Of a stretch of 7,138 bases of DNA, positions 1-6,997 are shown piece by piece. Positions within the stretch are counted from its first letter, which is position 1. Each line of letters starts with the position of its first letter. The DNA is from Caldifarciminota bacterium (GTDB lineage Bacteria; Hydrothermota; Tepidihabitantia; Tepidihabitantales; CAIPLT01), in the NCBI GenBank assembly GCA_025061975.1, contig JANXBB010000174.1:1-7138 (forward strand). The letters run 5' to 3'. Both the position numbers and the translations under genes were made by a program. The notes under the pieces were generated by a model. That model ran no database searches. It was not told the origin of the DNA and was given only the letters and a program-made list of their open reading frames with translations.

Positions 1-417
1 TAAAATTAAAAATGTAAAAATAAGAGTAAATATAACAACATCAATTCTTTGAGTATGGATCCATTGCGGGCTGGATGATGCCCAATTCGACCATGACGAG
101 GGACTTTTAAGTGTCTCGTATACCGCTATTACCTGATATGAATATCGTATATTATCAACTGTATTTTCGTCAATAAAATAATTCCGACCCCGCCCAACAA
201 ATCCAACGACCTGAAATTCGTTTTCATTTTCCTTTTTTCGCAAAATCTTATAACCATCTAAAATCGAATCATCTCGTGAAAGCGTCCAATTAATAATAAT
301 TTTCTTGCCGGCATCGTTTGGATTATCTTGAGCAATTACAGATGTAGGAGGTTCTAAAGCCCAAACAATTGTTACATTTATTATTAATAAAAAAAATAAA
401 CCGCGCAAACTGCTCAT
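1..417 (-). CDS. Secreted or membrane-anchored FN3-domain protein, 3' end cut by window edge
   Basis: The frame opens at the ATG at 417 and stays open for 139 codons to the window edge, so the C-terminus is missing. Residues 1-20 look like a signal peptide (an Arg, then a hydrophobic stretch ending near WA-LEPP). Residues about 22-110 read as one fibronectin type III domain: PPTSV start, NW core Trp near 44, GYKILR strand at 55-60, and YSYQVIAV strand at 92-99. After a Ser/Trp-rich linker, residues from about 125 (DVVIFTLIFTFLIL) start a membrane segment that continues outside the window. The start lies one base after the purF stop, so it is probably translated with purF as the last visible gene of the operon. 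GAGGG about 10-15 bases upstream may help initiation. The function is unknown. The layout of signal peptide, one FN3 domain and then membrane helices resembles uncharacterised envelope proteins of candidate phyla, but the family (possibly DUF6754-like) cannot be fixed from this part. FN3 assignment is fairly sure; role is not. Confidence 0.75.
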   Translation of the reverse strand, partial: MSSLRGLFFLLIINVTIVWALEPPTSVIAQDNPNDAGKKIIINWTLSRDDSILDGYKILRKKENENEFQVVGFVGRGRNYFIDENTVDNIRYSYQVIAVYETLKSPSSWSNWASSSPQWIHTQRIDVVIFTLIFTFLIL

Positions 418-418
418 A

Positions 419-1867
419 TCAACTTATCCCTCGCTTTCTATTTAGAGCTTTTAGTCTTTCCTTCTCTAATTTTAATATTTCTTTCTTAGAAATGCCTGTA
501 GGATAAGTTCCTGTATAACATGCTGTACAAAACTTTTTGATTTTTGCATCTCCTTTTACTGCTTCACACATATCTTCAAGTGTTTGATAAATTAAAATGT
601 CAGCACCAATCTTTCGCCTTATAGTCTCTATAGATCTGTTTCGTGCAACAAATTCTCCACGAGTCATCATATCAATTCCATAAACACAGGGATATTTTAT
701 CGGCGGACAAGTTACTCCGTAATATACTTTAGATGCTTCGGCTTTTCGAAGAAGACCAACTATCTGTTGAGCAGTTGTTCCCCGAACGATACTGTCGTCC
801 ACTACTAAGACTTTTTTACCAGCTATTACGCTTTTTACAACATTTAATTTAAGTGTAACTAAATTTTTCCTTTGAGATTGCTTAGGCATAATAAAAGTGC
901 GTCCGATATAGTAATTTTTGATCAATCCTTCTTTCTGGGGAACACCTAAAATTCTTGCTACAGCTTGAGCCGCTCCCCGACCTGAATCCGGAACTGGAAT
1001 CACCACATCGGGTTTTAAATTTGCCTTTAAACATGCTAAACCGAGTTTTTCTCCTAATCGTTCGCGAGCACTGTACACTTCAATACCATCAAGTATTGAA
1101 TCTGGCCGAGCAAAATATACCCACTCAAAAATACATGGGGTAGCCATCTGAGTCTCAATTACTTTGCTATAAAATCGCCTTTTGTTATCGATAAAAACTA
1201 TTTCTCCAGGTAAAATATCTCTTACAAATTTATACCCCAAATGTTCGATTGCTGCAGATTCAGACGCCACTATGTAGTTATTTTTGTTTTCACCTAAGCA
1301 TAAAGGTTTTATACCAAGAGGATCACGGAAAGCAAAGAGTCCTTGTTGAGCGATAAATCCAACAACAGAATAACTTCCCTCAACCCGATTAAATACTCCT
1401 TGAGTAGCCTTAACAATCATTTCAAAAGAAAAATTATGTAACGGGAGTATTGTCAACTCATCAGCAAAAACATTAAGAATAACTTCAACGTCGGAATACG
1501 AAATTAAATGTCTAAAACACTTAGTTGTCAACTCCTCGCGTAACTCCCAATAATTTGTAACATTTCCATTATGAGCCATTGCTATTCCTAAAGGAACGTT
1601 TACCATAAAAGGTTGCGCATCTTCTTCGCCTCCTAGGCCAATTGTTGGATAACGAACTTGTCCGATTCCAATTTTTCCTCGTAAACGAGAGAGATTTTTC
1701 TCATTAAAAACCACACTAGCTAAACCATTGCCTTTTTTTAAATGAAAAGTTGTATCATAGGTAACAATGCCCGCTGAGGTTTGTCCACGATGTTGAAGTG
1801 TAATCAGACCAACATATAAATCATGTACAACTTCATAATCAGCTAAAATTCCAATTACCCCACACAT
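419..1867 (-). CDS. purF: Amidophosphoribosyltransferase (glutamine PRPP amidotransferase), Fe-S type
   Basis: PurF makes 5-phosphoribosylamine from PRPP and glutamine in the cytoplasm, the committed step of de novo purine synthesis. The 482-residue length is normal. The N-terminal half is a class II glutaminase: Cys2 nucleophile in MCGVIGI, LQHRGQTSAGI at 24-34, VRYPTIG at 71-77, AHNGN at 98-102 and SDVEVI at 125-130. The C-terminal half is a phosphoribosyltransferase with the PRPP loop VLVVDDSIVRGTT at 353-365. Cys245, Cys394, Cys447 and Cys450 (FCTACYTG) match the four [4Fe-4S] ligands known from the Bacillus subtilis enzyme, so this is the oxygen-sensitive Fe-S type. Unlike that enzyme it has no propeptide: an in-frame TAA lies two codons upstream of the ATG, so Met1 removal alone must expose Cys2. 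The usual His before VRY is Gln70. It starts three bases after the divIC-like gene and has no Shine-Dalgarno site, which suggests coupling. No other pur gene is visible. Confidence 0.97.
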   Translation of the reverse strand: MCGVIGILADYEVVHDLYVGLITLQHRGQTSAGIVTYDTTFHLKKGNGLASVVFNEKNLSRLRGKIGIGQVRYPTIGLGGEEDAQPFMVNVPLGIAMAHNGNVTNYWELREELTTKCFRHLISYSDVEVILNVFADELTILPLHNFSFEMIVKATQGVFNRVEGSYSVVGFIAQQGLFAFRDPLGIKPLCLGENKNNYIVASESAAIEHLGYKFVRDILPGEIVFIDNKRRFYSKVIETQMATPCIFEWVYFARPDSILDGIEVYSARERLGEKLGLACLKANLKPDVVIPVPDSGRGAAQAVARILGVPQKEGLIKNYYIGRTFIMPKQSQRKNLVTLKLNVVKSVIAGKKVLVVDDSIVRGTTAQQIVGLLRKAEASKVYYGVTCPPIKYPCVYGIDMMTRGEFVARNRSIETIRRKIGADILIYQTLEDMCEAVKGDAKIKKFCTACYTGTYPTGISKKEILKLEKERLKALNRKRGIS

Positions 1868-1870
1868 CTT

Positions 1871-2188
1871 TTATTTTGTAACACTATCGATTGGGATAAA
1901 TTTACAAAAGTCTTGTAAAAATTTTTTTAAATATTCATCGTTATTTAACTTATCAATCTTAGCTTCAATAAGTTCGGCCTTTAGCTTAAGTTGATCAAGC
2001 TCAGTTGATATTTTTTTGATTTTATATTTCTGGTGTATAAGTTTAATTAGTCCCATGGGATTAAATAAAAGGACTATTAATATTATTAAAAACCCAATAC
2101 ATAATAAAACTACCTCCGGCTTTAACTTTTTATGTTGCTTTAACTGGTTATATTTTATTTTTCTTCGATAATGTAATTTTGAATACAT
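1871..2188 (-). CDS. Septum formation initiator (DivIC/FtsB-like) membrane protein
   Basis: This 105-residue protein has the FtsB/DivIC layout: a basic N-terminal tail (about residues 1-24, many Lys/Arg, expected in the cytoplasm), one membrane helix (about 25-42, VVLLCIGFLIILIVLLF) and a heptad-like coiled coil (about 50-82, KKISTELDQLKLKAELIEAK). Known members bridge FtsL/FtsQ-type proteins in the divisome outside the membrane. The C-terminal tail (FLQDFCKFIPID) lacks the usual E-x-x-AR-x-x-L motif, so the sequence is divergent. The ATG at 2188 is chosen because it lies four bases after the eno stop. The same frame stays open upstream to 2272, but that would place 28 extra residues over the eno 3' end. 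The position directly after eno supports the call, since eno-ftsB adjacency is common in bacteria. FtsL or another small coiled-coil membrane protein is the main alternative. Confidence 0.82.
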   Translation of the reverse strand: MYSKLHYRRKIKYNQLKQHKKLKPEVVLLCIGFLIILIVLLFNPMGLIKLIHQKYKIKKISTELDQLKLKAELIEAKIDKLNNDEYLKKFLQDFCKFIPIDSVTK

Positions 2189-2192
2189 AAAA

Positions 2193-3455
2193 TTATTTTC
2201 GCCAATGGATTTCCGATTCGATAAATAATAACCGGTTATACTTGCAAACTCGTTCGCCACGTGCCGGGGCACCTGTTTTTATATACGGAACATTTGCTGC
2301 AACTGCTAAATCGCTAATAAAAGTATCTTCAGTTTCACCTGAACGGTGCGATATTATAGGCTTATATCCGATCTCATATGCATATTTTATACACTGTAAA
2401 GTTTCAGTAACTGTTCCAATTTGATTTAATTTGATCAATACAGCGTTAGCAATACCTTGTTCGTAGCCACGGCGAAGGCGGGCAAGATTTGTAACAAAAA
2501 TATCGTCGCCAACAATTTGAATTTTTTCTCCTAATTCCTTTGTAAAAATTTTCCATCCAAGTTCATCACCTTCAGCAAAACCATCTTCAATAGAAATGAT
2601 TGGATAGTTATTTATCCAATCCTCATAAATTCGAAGCAACTCTTCAGAGTCAAGTAACTCATCACTCAATTTTAGATGATACTTTCCATCATGGTAAAAC
2701 TCACTAGCCGCAGAATCTAAAGCCAAAAAAAGATCTTTTCCGGGTTCATATCCGGCTCGTTCAATACTCTCCATAATTATTGCTAGAGGTTCTTCGTTAG
2801 ACGCAAAATCTGCCGAATATCCCCCTTCATCACCAATTGCGGTAATTTTGTTTTTTTCCGCAAGGACTTTTTTTAATGTATGGTAAACTTCAACACTGAT
2901 TCGGAGTTGCTCAGAAAAGGAAAAACTTGTTGAAGGGACAATCATATACTCTTGTAAATCAAGGTTGTTGGAAGCATGGACACCTCCGTTTATCACATTA
3001 AGCATCGGGGTTGGTATAGTGTTAGCAATAATTCCTCCTAAATAGCGATATAGTGGTATTCCCAAAAATTCGGCTGCGGCTCGTGCTACTGCCATTGAAA
3101 CACCCAAAATTGCATTTGCTCCTAATTTTGACTTGTTCGATGTACCGTCTAATTCTACCAACAATTGATCAATTTTCTTCTGATTTATCGCTTCCTCTCC
3201 TATTATTGCTGGTGCGATTATTTTGTTTACATTTTCTATAGCTTTTAGTACCCCTTTCCCGAGATATCGTTTTGAATCGTTATCACGCAATTCTAATGCT
3301 TCGTATTGTCCAACAGACGCTCCGGAAGGAACAGAAGCGGAAACTTCAACTCCTGATTCCAGGTAACATCGGATTTCTAATGTTGGATTACCCCGAGAAT
3401 CTAAAATTTCACGTGCGTAAATTTGACTTATTTTGCTTCCATTAAAGTTTTTCAT
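2193..3455 (-). CDS. eno: Enolase (phosphopyruvate hydratase)
   Basis: Enolase interconverts 2-phosphoglycerate and phosphoenolpyruvate in glycolysis and gluconeogenesis, as a Mg-dependent cytoplasmic enzyme. At 420 residues it is slightly shorter than the usual 430. The N-terminal part starts with the standard [14 protein letters not shown] at 14-27. Active-site residues are in place: His160, Glu169, Glu210 (GDEGGYSAD), Mg ligands Asp247, Glu290 (SIEDGF) and Asp317 (VGDDIFVTN), catalytic Lys342 in the signature [13 protein letters not shown] (340-352), SHRSGETED at 369-377 and Lys393 ([10 protein letters not shown]). The mobile loop reads SGASVG (44-49) where most enolases have SGASTG. The last residues (SEIHWRK) are atypical. 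The ATG at 3455 lies inside the glyA end (14-base overlap) and has a modest purine-rich site (AAAGG at 3466-3470, GAG at 3462-3464). No other Met precedes the conserved N-terminus, so the start is firm. Confidence 0.98.
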   Translation of the reverse strand: MKNFNGSKISQIYAREILDSRGNPTLEIRCYLESGVEVSASVPSGASVGQYEALELRDNDSKRYLGKGVLKAIENVNKIIAPAIIGEEAINQKKIDQLLVELDGTSNKSKLGANAILGVSMAVARAAAEFLGIPLYRYLGGIIANTIPTPMLNVINGGVHASNNLDLQEYMIVPSTSFSFSEQLRISVEVYHTLKKVLAEKNKITAIGDEGGYSADFASNEEPLAIIMESIERAGYEPGKDLFLALDSAASEFYHDGKYHLKLSDELLDSEELLRIYEDWINNYPIISIEDGFAEGDELGWKIFTKELGEKIQIVGDDIFVTNLARLRRGYEQGIANAVLIKLNQIGTVTETLQCIKYAYEIGYKPIISHRSGETEDTFISDLAVAANVPYIKTGAPARGERVCKYNRLLFIESEIHWRK

Positions 3456-4713
3456 ATAATTCTCGCCTTTCTTTATAAAGAGGGAACGCTTCAGTAAGTT
3501 CTTTTACTTCGCTTTTAACTTCTTGATAAATTTTTTCGTTCCCTATATTCATAAGTACTTTATCAATTAATCGCGCGATTTTCCTCATTTCATTTTCTTT
3601 CATCCCTCGAGTAGTCAAAGCCGGAGTCCCAAGCCTAATGCCAGAAGCAATAAACGGTTTTTGGGGATCGTAAGGAATAGTATTTCGGTTTACCGTAATT
3701 CCAGCGTTGCCTAAAGCATTTTCTGCATCTCGCCCAGTAACATTTTTACTCCTAAGGTCTACTAACATTAAATGAGTGTCAGTACCCCCAGCGACAAGCC
3801 GATAACCCAGCCGCATAAGTTCTTCGGCCAGAGCTTTAGCGTTGTCCACCACTTGTCTTTGGTAGTTTTTAAAATCGTCAGATAAAGCTTCCTTTAGAGC
3901 TACTGCTTTAGCAGCAATTACATGCTCTAAAGGCCCGCCTTGAACACCGGGAAAAGTAGTTTTATCAACTATTTCTGCATATTTAGCTTTGCACATAATT
4001 ATTGCACCACGCGGGCCCCGTAAAGTTTTATGAGTTGTTGTGGTTACAATATCTGCATAGGGAATTGGACTGGGATGAAGCCCACATGCAACCAATCCTG
4101 CAGTATGAGCAATATCTGCTACTTGATACGCACCGACCTCATCGCAAATCTCTTGGAATTTATCAAAGTAAAAATAACGCGGATAAGCTGAAGCACCCGT
4201 GACAATAATTTTAGGTTTATACTCTTTAGCCAATCTACGAACTTCGTTATAATCAATGGTTTCGGTGTGGGGATCAACCCCATAATGAATAACTCTAAAA
4301 TACTTGCCGGAAAAATTTATTGGATGCCCGTGGGAAAGATGTCCACCATGAGCTAAGTTTAATCCCATTATCGTATCACCAGGATTGGCTAATGCAAGAT
4401 AAGCAATCATATTAGCTTGTGTTCCGGAATGCGGTTGAACATTTACATGTTCCGCACCAAAAAGTTTTTTTGCACGCTCTATAGCTAAGCTTTCCCCAAT
4501 ATCAACAAACTCACATCCACCATAATACCGTTTTTTGGGCAATCCTTCGGCATATTTGTTAGTTAAAACCGAACCCAACGCTGCAAGCACAGCTTCAGAG
4601 CAAAAATTTTCTGAAGCAATAAGTTCTAAAGTCTCGTGCTCTCGGTTAGTTTCATTCTTTATTACATCAAAAATTTCTGGATCGACTTCTTTTAAAATCT
4701 TAGCATTATGCAT
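3442..4713 (-). CDS. glyA: Serine hydroxymethyltransferase
   Basis: GlyA converts serine and tetrahydrofolate to glycine and 5,10-methylene-tetrahydrofolate, using PLP, in the cytoplasm. Glycine and one-carbon units both feed purine synthesis, which fits purF three genes downstream. The 423-residue protein is full length. Visible motifs: LELIASENF at 29-37, [15 protein letters not shown] at 52-66 (substrate-contacting Tyr), HSGTQAN at 95-101, HGGHLSHG at 122-129, [10 protein letters not shown] at 198-207 (Asp200 for the PLP ring nitrogen, His203), and [13 protein letters not shown] at 224-236, where Lys229 is the PLP Schiff-base lysine. [13 protein letters not shown] follows near the C-terminus. 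It is the first gene of the minus-strand operon, with a strong GGAGG six bases before the ATG and a promoter-like pair upstream. Its end overlaps the eno start by 14 bases. Confidence 0.98.
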   Translation of the reverse strand: MHNAKILKEVDPEIFDVIKNETNREHETLELIASENFCSEAVLAALGSVLTNKYAEGLPKKRYYGGCEFVDIGESLAIERAKKLFGAEHVNVQPHSGTQANMIAYLALANPGDTIMGLNLAHGGHLSHGHPINFSGKYFRVIHYGVDPHTETIDYNEVRRLAKEYKPKIIVTGASAYPRYFYFDKFQEICDEVGAYQVADIAHTAGLVACGLHPSPIPYADIVTTTTHKTLRGPRGAIIMCKAKYAEIVDKTTFPGVQGGPLEHVIAAKAVALKEALSDDFKNYQRQVVDNAKALAEELMRLGYRLVAGGTDTHLMLVDLRSKNVTGRDAENALGNAGITVNRNTIPYDPQKPFIASGIRLGTPALTTRGMKENEMRKIARLIDKVLMNIGNEKIYQEVKSEVKELTEAFPLYKERRELYEKL

Positions 4714-4719
4714 TAGTTG

Positions 4720-4724
4720 CCTCC
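4720..4724 (-). promoter_or_regulatory. Shine-Dalgarno site of glyA
   Basis: GGAGG on the minus strand, six bases before the glyA ATG. It is the strongest ribosome binding site in the window and confirms the start at 4713. Confidence 0.85.
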
Positions 4725-4741
4725 GTAATTTTTTACTATAC

Positions 4742-4770
4742 AGATTAATTATAGATCGTTAAAAAGTCAA
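4742..4770 (-). promoter_or_regulatory. Putative sigma70-type promoter of the glyA-eno-divIC-purF operon
   Basis: On the minus strand, TTGACT (4765-4770) is separated by 17 bases from TAATCT (4742-4747). The -35 box matches consensus at five of six positions and the -10 box only in part (TAnnnT). TATAAT at 4748-4753 and TATAGT at 4735-4740 are alternative -10 boxes but sit at poor spacing (11 and 24 bases). Transcription would begin near 4735 and leave a short leader of about 20 bases carrying the GGAGG. Only one long gap precedes the five-gene run, so the promoter must lie about here; the exact boxes are inferred. Confidence 0.5.
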
Positions 4771-4778
4771 GATATGTA

Positions 4779-4806
4779 TTGATTATTCCAAATAATTTTT
4801 TATACT
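4779..4806 (+). promoter_or_regulatory. Putative sigma70-type promoter of mazG (near-leaderless)
   Basis: TTGATT (4779-4784), 16-base spacer, TATACT (4801-4806). Only 11 bases separate the -10 box from the mazG ATG, so a start about seven bases downstream would leave a leader of roughly 3-5 bases. No Shine-Dalgarno sequence lies in these 11 bases (TAAACTAACAA). The -35 box is 8 bases from the -35 box of the divergent glyA promoter. Confidence 0.55.
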
Positions 4807-4817
4807 TAAACTAACAA

Positions 4818-5573
4818 ATGTTTGAAAAATATTTAAAACTTATAAAAATTTTAAGAAAAAAATGTCCTTGGGATCGCAAACAAACTGTTGCTTCTTCCCG
4901 GCGCTATATTCTTAACGAAGCCTATGAATTAGACGAAGCTTTGCTTACAAAAGATTACCAAAAAATTACCGAGGAACTTGGCGATCTCATCTTTACAACC
5001 CTTTTCGTCGCTAATATACTTAAGGAGCAGAAGAAAATCAATCTCAAAAAAATTGAGTCGTTTACGGTAAAAAAAATTATCGCGCGCCACCCTCATGTAT
5101 TTGGCAATCGAAAAGTTAGAAATGTTAAAGAAGTACTTAAACGATGGGAAGAAATCAAAAACCAGGAAAGCAACACGCCGATGCTTAAACGAATTCCTAG
5201 AACACTTCCGGCTTTGAAACGAGCACAGTTAATTCAAGAACGAGTTGCCCGAGTAGGTTTTGATTGGGAAAAAAAAGAAGAGGTGCTTAAAAAAATTAAT
5301 GAAGAAATAAAAGAACTAAAATCGGCACTACAAAGTAAGAAGAAAAAAGCAATCGAAGAAGAACTTGGAGACTTGTTTTTCGCATTAGTAAATTTAACTC
5401 GACATTTAGAACTTGATGCTGAAGATGTGTTAAATAAAGCCAATAAAAAATTTGTTAAAAGATTTTCGCAACTTGAAGAATATTTTAAAAAACAAGGTAA
5501 AAATTTAAATCAATTGTCTCTAAAAGAATTAGACTGCGTATGGGAAAAGTTAAAAAAGATTGACTTTAAATAA
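4818..5573 (+). CDS. mazG: MazG-family nucleoside triphosphate pyrophosphohydrolase, two-domain
   Basis: MazG hydrolyses (d)NTPs to NMP and pyrophosphate. In known bacteria it cleans the nucleotide pool or lowers ppGpp. The 251-residue protein has both MazG domains, as in Escherichia coli. The N-terminal domain has CPWDRKQT at 16-23, NEAYE at 33-37, EELGD at 52-56 and the ARHPHVFG motif at 89-96. The C-terminal domain has VGFDW at 146-150, EEIKE at 162-166 and EEELGD at 180-185. The metal-binding EExxE/ExxD pattern is intact in the C-terminal domain (Glu162, Glu163, Glu166, Glu182, Asp185). In the N-terminal domain the first Glu is Asn33. Since the C-terminal domain carries the activity in E. 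coli MazG, the enzyme is probably active. It is Lys/Glu-rich. The ATG at 4818 has no Shine-Dalgarno site and lies just after a promoter-like pair. It heads the plus-strand run, 22 bases ahead of adk. Confidence 0.95.
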   Translation: MFEKYLKLIKILRKKCPWDRKQTVASSRRYILNEAYELDEALLTKDYQKITEELGDLIFTTLFVANILKEQKKINLKKIESFTVKKIIARHPHVFGNRKVRNVKEVLKRWEEIKNQESNTPMLKRIPRTLPALKRAQLIQERVARVGFDWEKKEEVLKKINEEIKELKSALQSKKKKAIEEELGDLFFALVNLTRHLELDAEDVLNKANKKFVKRFSQLEEYFKKQGKNLNQLSLKELDCVWEKLKKIDFK

Positions 5574-5588
5574 GAGTTAAATTAAAAT
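5560..5588 (+). promoter_or_regulatory. Putative strong promoter giving a leaderless adk transcript
   Basis: TTGACT (5560-5565), exactly 17 bases, then TAAAAT (5583-5588): five of six consensus matches in each box at the ideal spacing. The -35 box lies in the last codons of mazG. The adk ATG begins seven nontemplated-leader bases later (5589-5595 lie between), so transcription would begin at or within a base or two of the A of the start codon. No Shine-Dalgarno site lies before adk, in agreement. Inferred from sequence only. Confidence 0.55.
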
Positions 5589-5595
5589 GTAATCT

Positions 5596-6240
5596 ATGAA
5601 AATTATTTTAAGTGGTCCTCCGGGAAGCGGCAAGGGAACCCAGGCTGACTTATTAGTCACCAAATATAACTTTATCCACTTTTCAACCGGCGATGTATTC
5701 CGAGAAGAAATTGCCAAAAAAACTCCTATAGGTATTACTGTTGAAAGCTATGTAAAAGATGGCCGGCTTGTTCCCGACGAAATTACTTTAGAAATCACTA
5801 AAAATTTTTTAATAAAAAATAAAAATCAAAATATTATTTTCGATGGTTTTCCCAGAACTTTGCCTCAAGCCCAAGGATTAGATAAAATTCTTTTAGAATT
5901 AAACGATTGCATTGACTATATAATTTTTATTGACCTGCCGGATAATGAAATTGTTGAGCGATTAACTGCACGGCGAACTTGTCCTAATTGTGGAGCAATA
6001 TATAATTTAAACTTCAGTCCGCCAAAAATTCCCGATATTTGCGATAATTGTGGAACTCGGTTAATCCAACGACCCGACGATACCGAAGAGATAATTCGCA
6101 AAAGACTTTTAGTTTATCGAAACCAAACATTAGAACTAAAAACTTACTATGAAAATTCAGACCGGATGTATGTCATTGACGGAAGCTTAGGCAGAGATCG
6201 GGTACACCAAGAAATTATTAAAATTCTGGGTTTAGCATAA
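5596..6240 (+). CDS. adk: Adenylate kinase, zinc-LID type
   Basis: Adk catalyses ATP + AMP = 2 ADP in the cytoplasm and balances adenylate pools. The 214 residues are the standard long bacterial form. Visible: P-loop GPPGSGKGT at 7-15, AMP-binding FSTGDVFR near 29-36, FDGFPRT near 83-89, the Arg-rich LTARRTCP hinge, and a LID with two Cys pairs (CPNCG and CDNCG) that should bind one structural zinc, as in Bacillus and many thermophile enzymes. RPDDTEE and the RL-x-VY segment follow. It starts 22 bases after mazG and has no ribosome binding site; a promoter-like pair ends seven bases upstream. map follows after one base. The order adk-map-infA is the usual end of the spc ribosomal operon, where secY normally precedes adk. 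Confidence 0.98.
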   Translation: MKIILSGPPGSGKGTQADLLVTKYNFIHFSTGDVFREEIAKKTPIGITVESYVKDGRLVPDEITLEITKNFLIKNKNQNIIFDGFPRTLPQAQGLDKILLELNDCIDYIIFIDLPDNEIVERLTARRTCPNCGAIYNLNFSPPKIPDICDNCGTRLIQRPDDTEEIIRKRLLVYRNQTLELKTYYENSDRMYVIDGSLGRDRVHQEIIKILGLA

Positions 6241-6241
6241 T

Positions 6242-6994
6242 ATGGGAATCTATATTAAATCCGAAAACGAAATTTTAAGAATTAAAGAAGCCGGAAGAAT
6301 TGTTGCAATGACTTTACGATACATTGAAGATTTTCTTAAACCCGAAGTTTCACTACTTGAGCTTGAAACGATTTGTGATGAGTTTATTAGAAAACATAAT
6401 GGAGTTTCAGCATTTAAGGGTTATCGGGGATTTCCCTCAGCAGTCTGTATTAGTCTTAACGAAGAAGTTGTCCATGGAATTCCCGATGACCGAAAACTTA
6501 AAATAGGTGATTTGGTAAAAATCGACGTCGGGGTGTTTAAAAACGGCTGCTATGCTGACGGTGCTAAAACATTTTATATCGGAAATAATATAGATCCCAA
6601 AATAAAAAAATTACTTACAATAACTGAAGAGGCCTTGTATCTTGGAATAAAAGCAGCTAAAATCGGTAACCGAATCGGCGATATCTCATCAGCAATTCAA
6701 AAACATGTAGAAAAGCATGGATTCTCTGTAGTACGAGAACTTGGCGGACACGGAGTTGGACTTTTTTTACATGAAGAACCAATAGTGCCAAATTTTGGCA
6801 AACCTAAAGAAGGACTTGATTTACAAAAAGGAATGACTTTGGCAATTGAACCGATGGTTAATATGGGTAAACCTGATGTTGTTACTGCAAAAAACAACTG
6901 GACGGTAATTACTAAAGACCGCTTGCCCTCAGCGCATTTTGAACACACAATTGCTATTACTGAAACCGGAGCGGAAATTTTAACCAAGGAATAA
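6242..6994 (+). CDS. map: Methionine aminopeptidase, type I
   Basis: Map removes the initiator Met from new proteins whose second residue is small. The 250-residue protein is the short type I form, with no N-terminal zinc-finger extension and no type II insert. The five metal ligands are present: Asp95 (KIDVGV), Asp106 (YADGAKTF), His170 (GGHGVG), Glu203 (AIEPM) and Glu234 (FEHT). Substrate-site His78 (VVHGIP) and His177 (FLHEEP) are also there. Its start follows the adk stop by one base and has no separate Shine-Dalgarno site, so it is probably coupled to adk. Among the proteins encoded here, PurF (Met-Cys start) should need this enzyme to free its catalytic cysteine, and the predicted infA product (Met-Pro start) is also a typical substrate. 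Confidence 0.98.
   Translation: MGIYIKSENEILRIKEAGRIVAMTLRYIEDFLKPEVSLLELETICDEFIRKHNGVSAFKGYRGFPSAVCISLNEEVVHGIPDDRKLKIGDLVKIDVGVFKNGCYADGAKTFYIGNNIDPKIKKLLTITEEALYLGIKAAKIGNRIGDISSAIQKHVEKHGFSVVRELGGHGVGLFLHEEPIVPNFGKPKEGLDLQKGMTLAIEPMVNMGKPDVVTAKNNWTVITKDRLPSAHFEHTIAITETGAEILTKE
6986..6990 (+). promoter_or_regulatory. Shine-Dalgarno site of infA
   Basis: AAGGA lies within the last codons of map, seven bases before the infA ATG. It is a good ribosome binding site, unlike mazG, adk and map, which have none. Confidence 0.75.
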
Positions 6995-6997
6995 AAT

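Noticed and set aside
181..260. Possible frameshift in the FN3 gene near its Lys/Glu-rich segment
   Set aside because: Careful re-reading shows a continuous frame through the A-rich stretch with FN3 features on both sides.
389..396. Run of eight A (T8 in the FN3 gene signal-peptide codons) as a possible phase-variation slippage site
   Set aside because: Runs of this length are expected in AT-rich DNA encoding Phe/Leu-rich signal peptides; the frame is intact here and there is no evidence of variation.
1911..1929. Perfect inverted repeat TTTACAA-N5-TTGTAAA, followed on the plus strand by a T run, resembling a terminator
   Set aside because: It is AT-rich and weak, lies inside the divIC-like coding sequence, and no plus-strand gene ends there.
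2189..2272. An upstream extension of the divIC-like frame, giving a 133-residue protein starting at 2272
   Set aside because: The extra 28 residues lie over the conserved eno 3' end and lack family features; the ATG at 2188, four bases after the eno stop, fits the operon spacing.
5587..5592. A start-stop pair (ATG TAA) just before adk that could regulate its translation
   Set aside because: If transcription begins at about 5595-5596 it is not in the mRNA; in AT-rich DNA it is easily a chance event.
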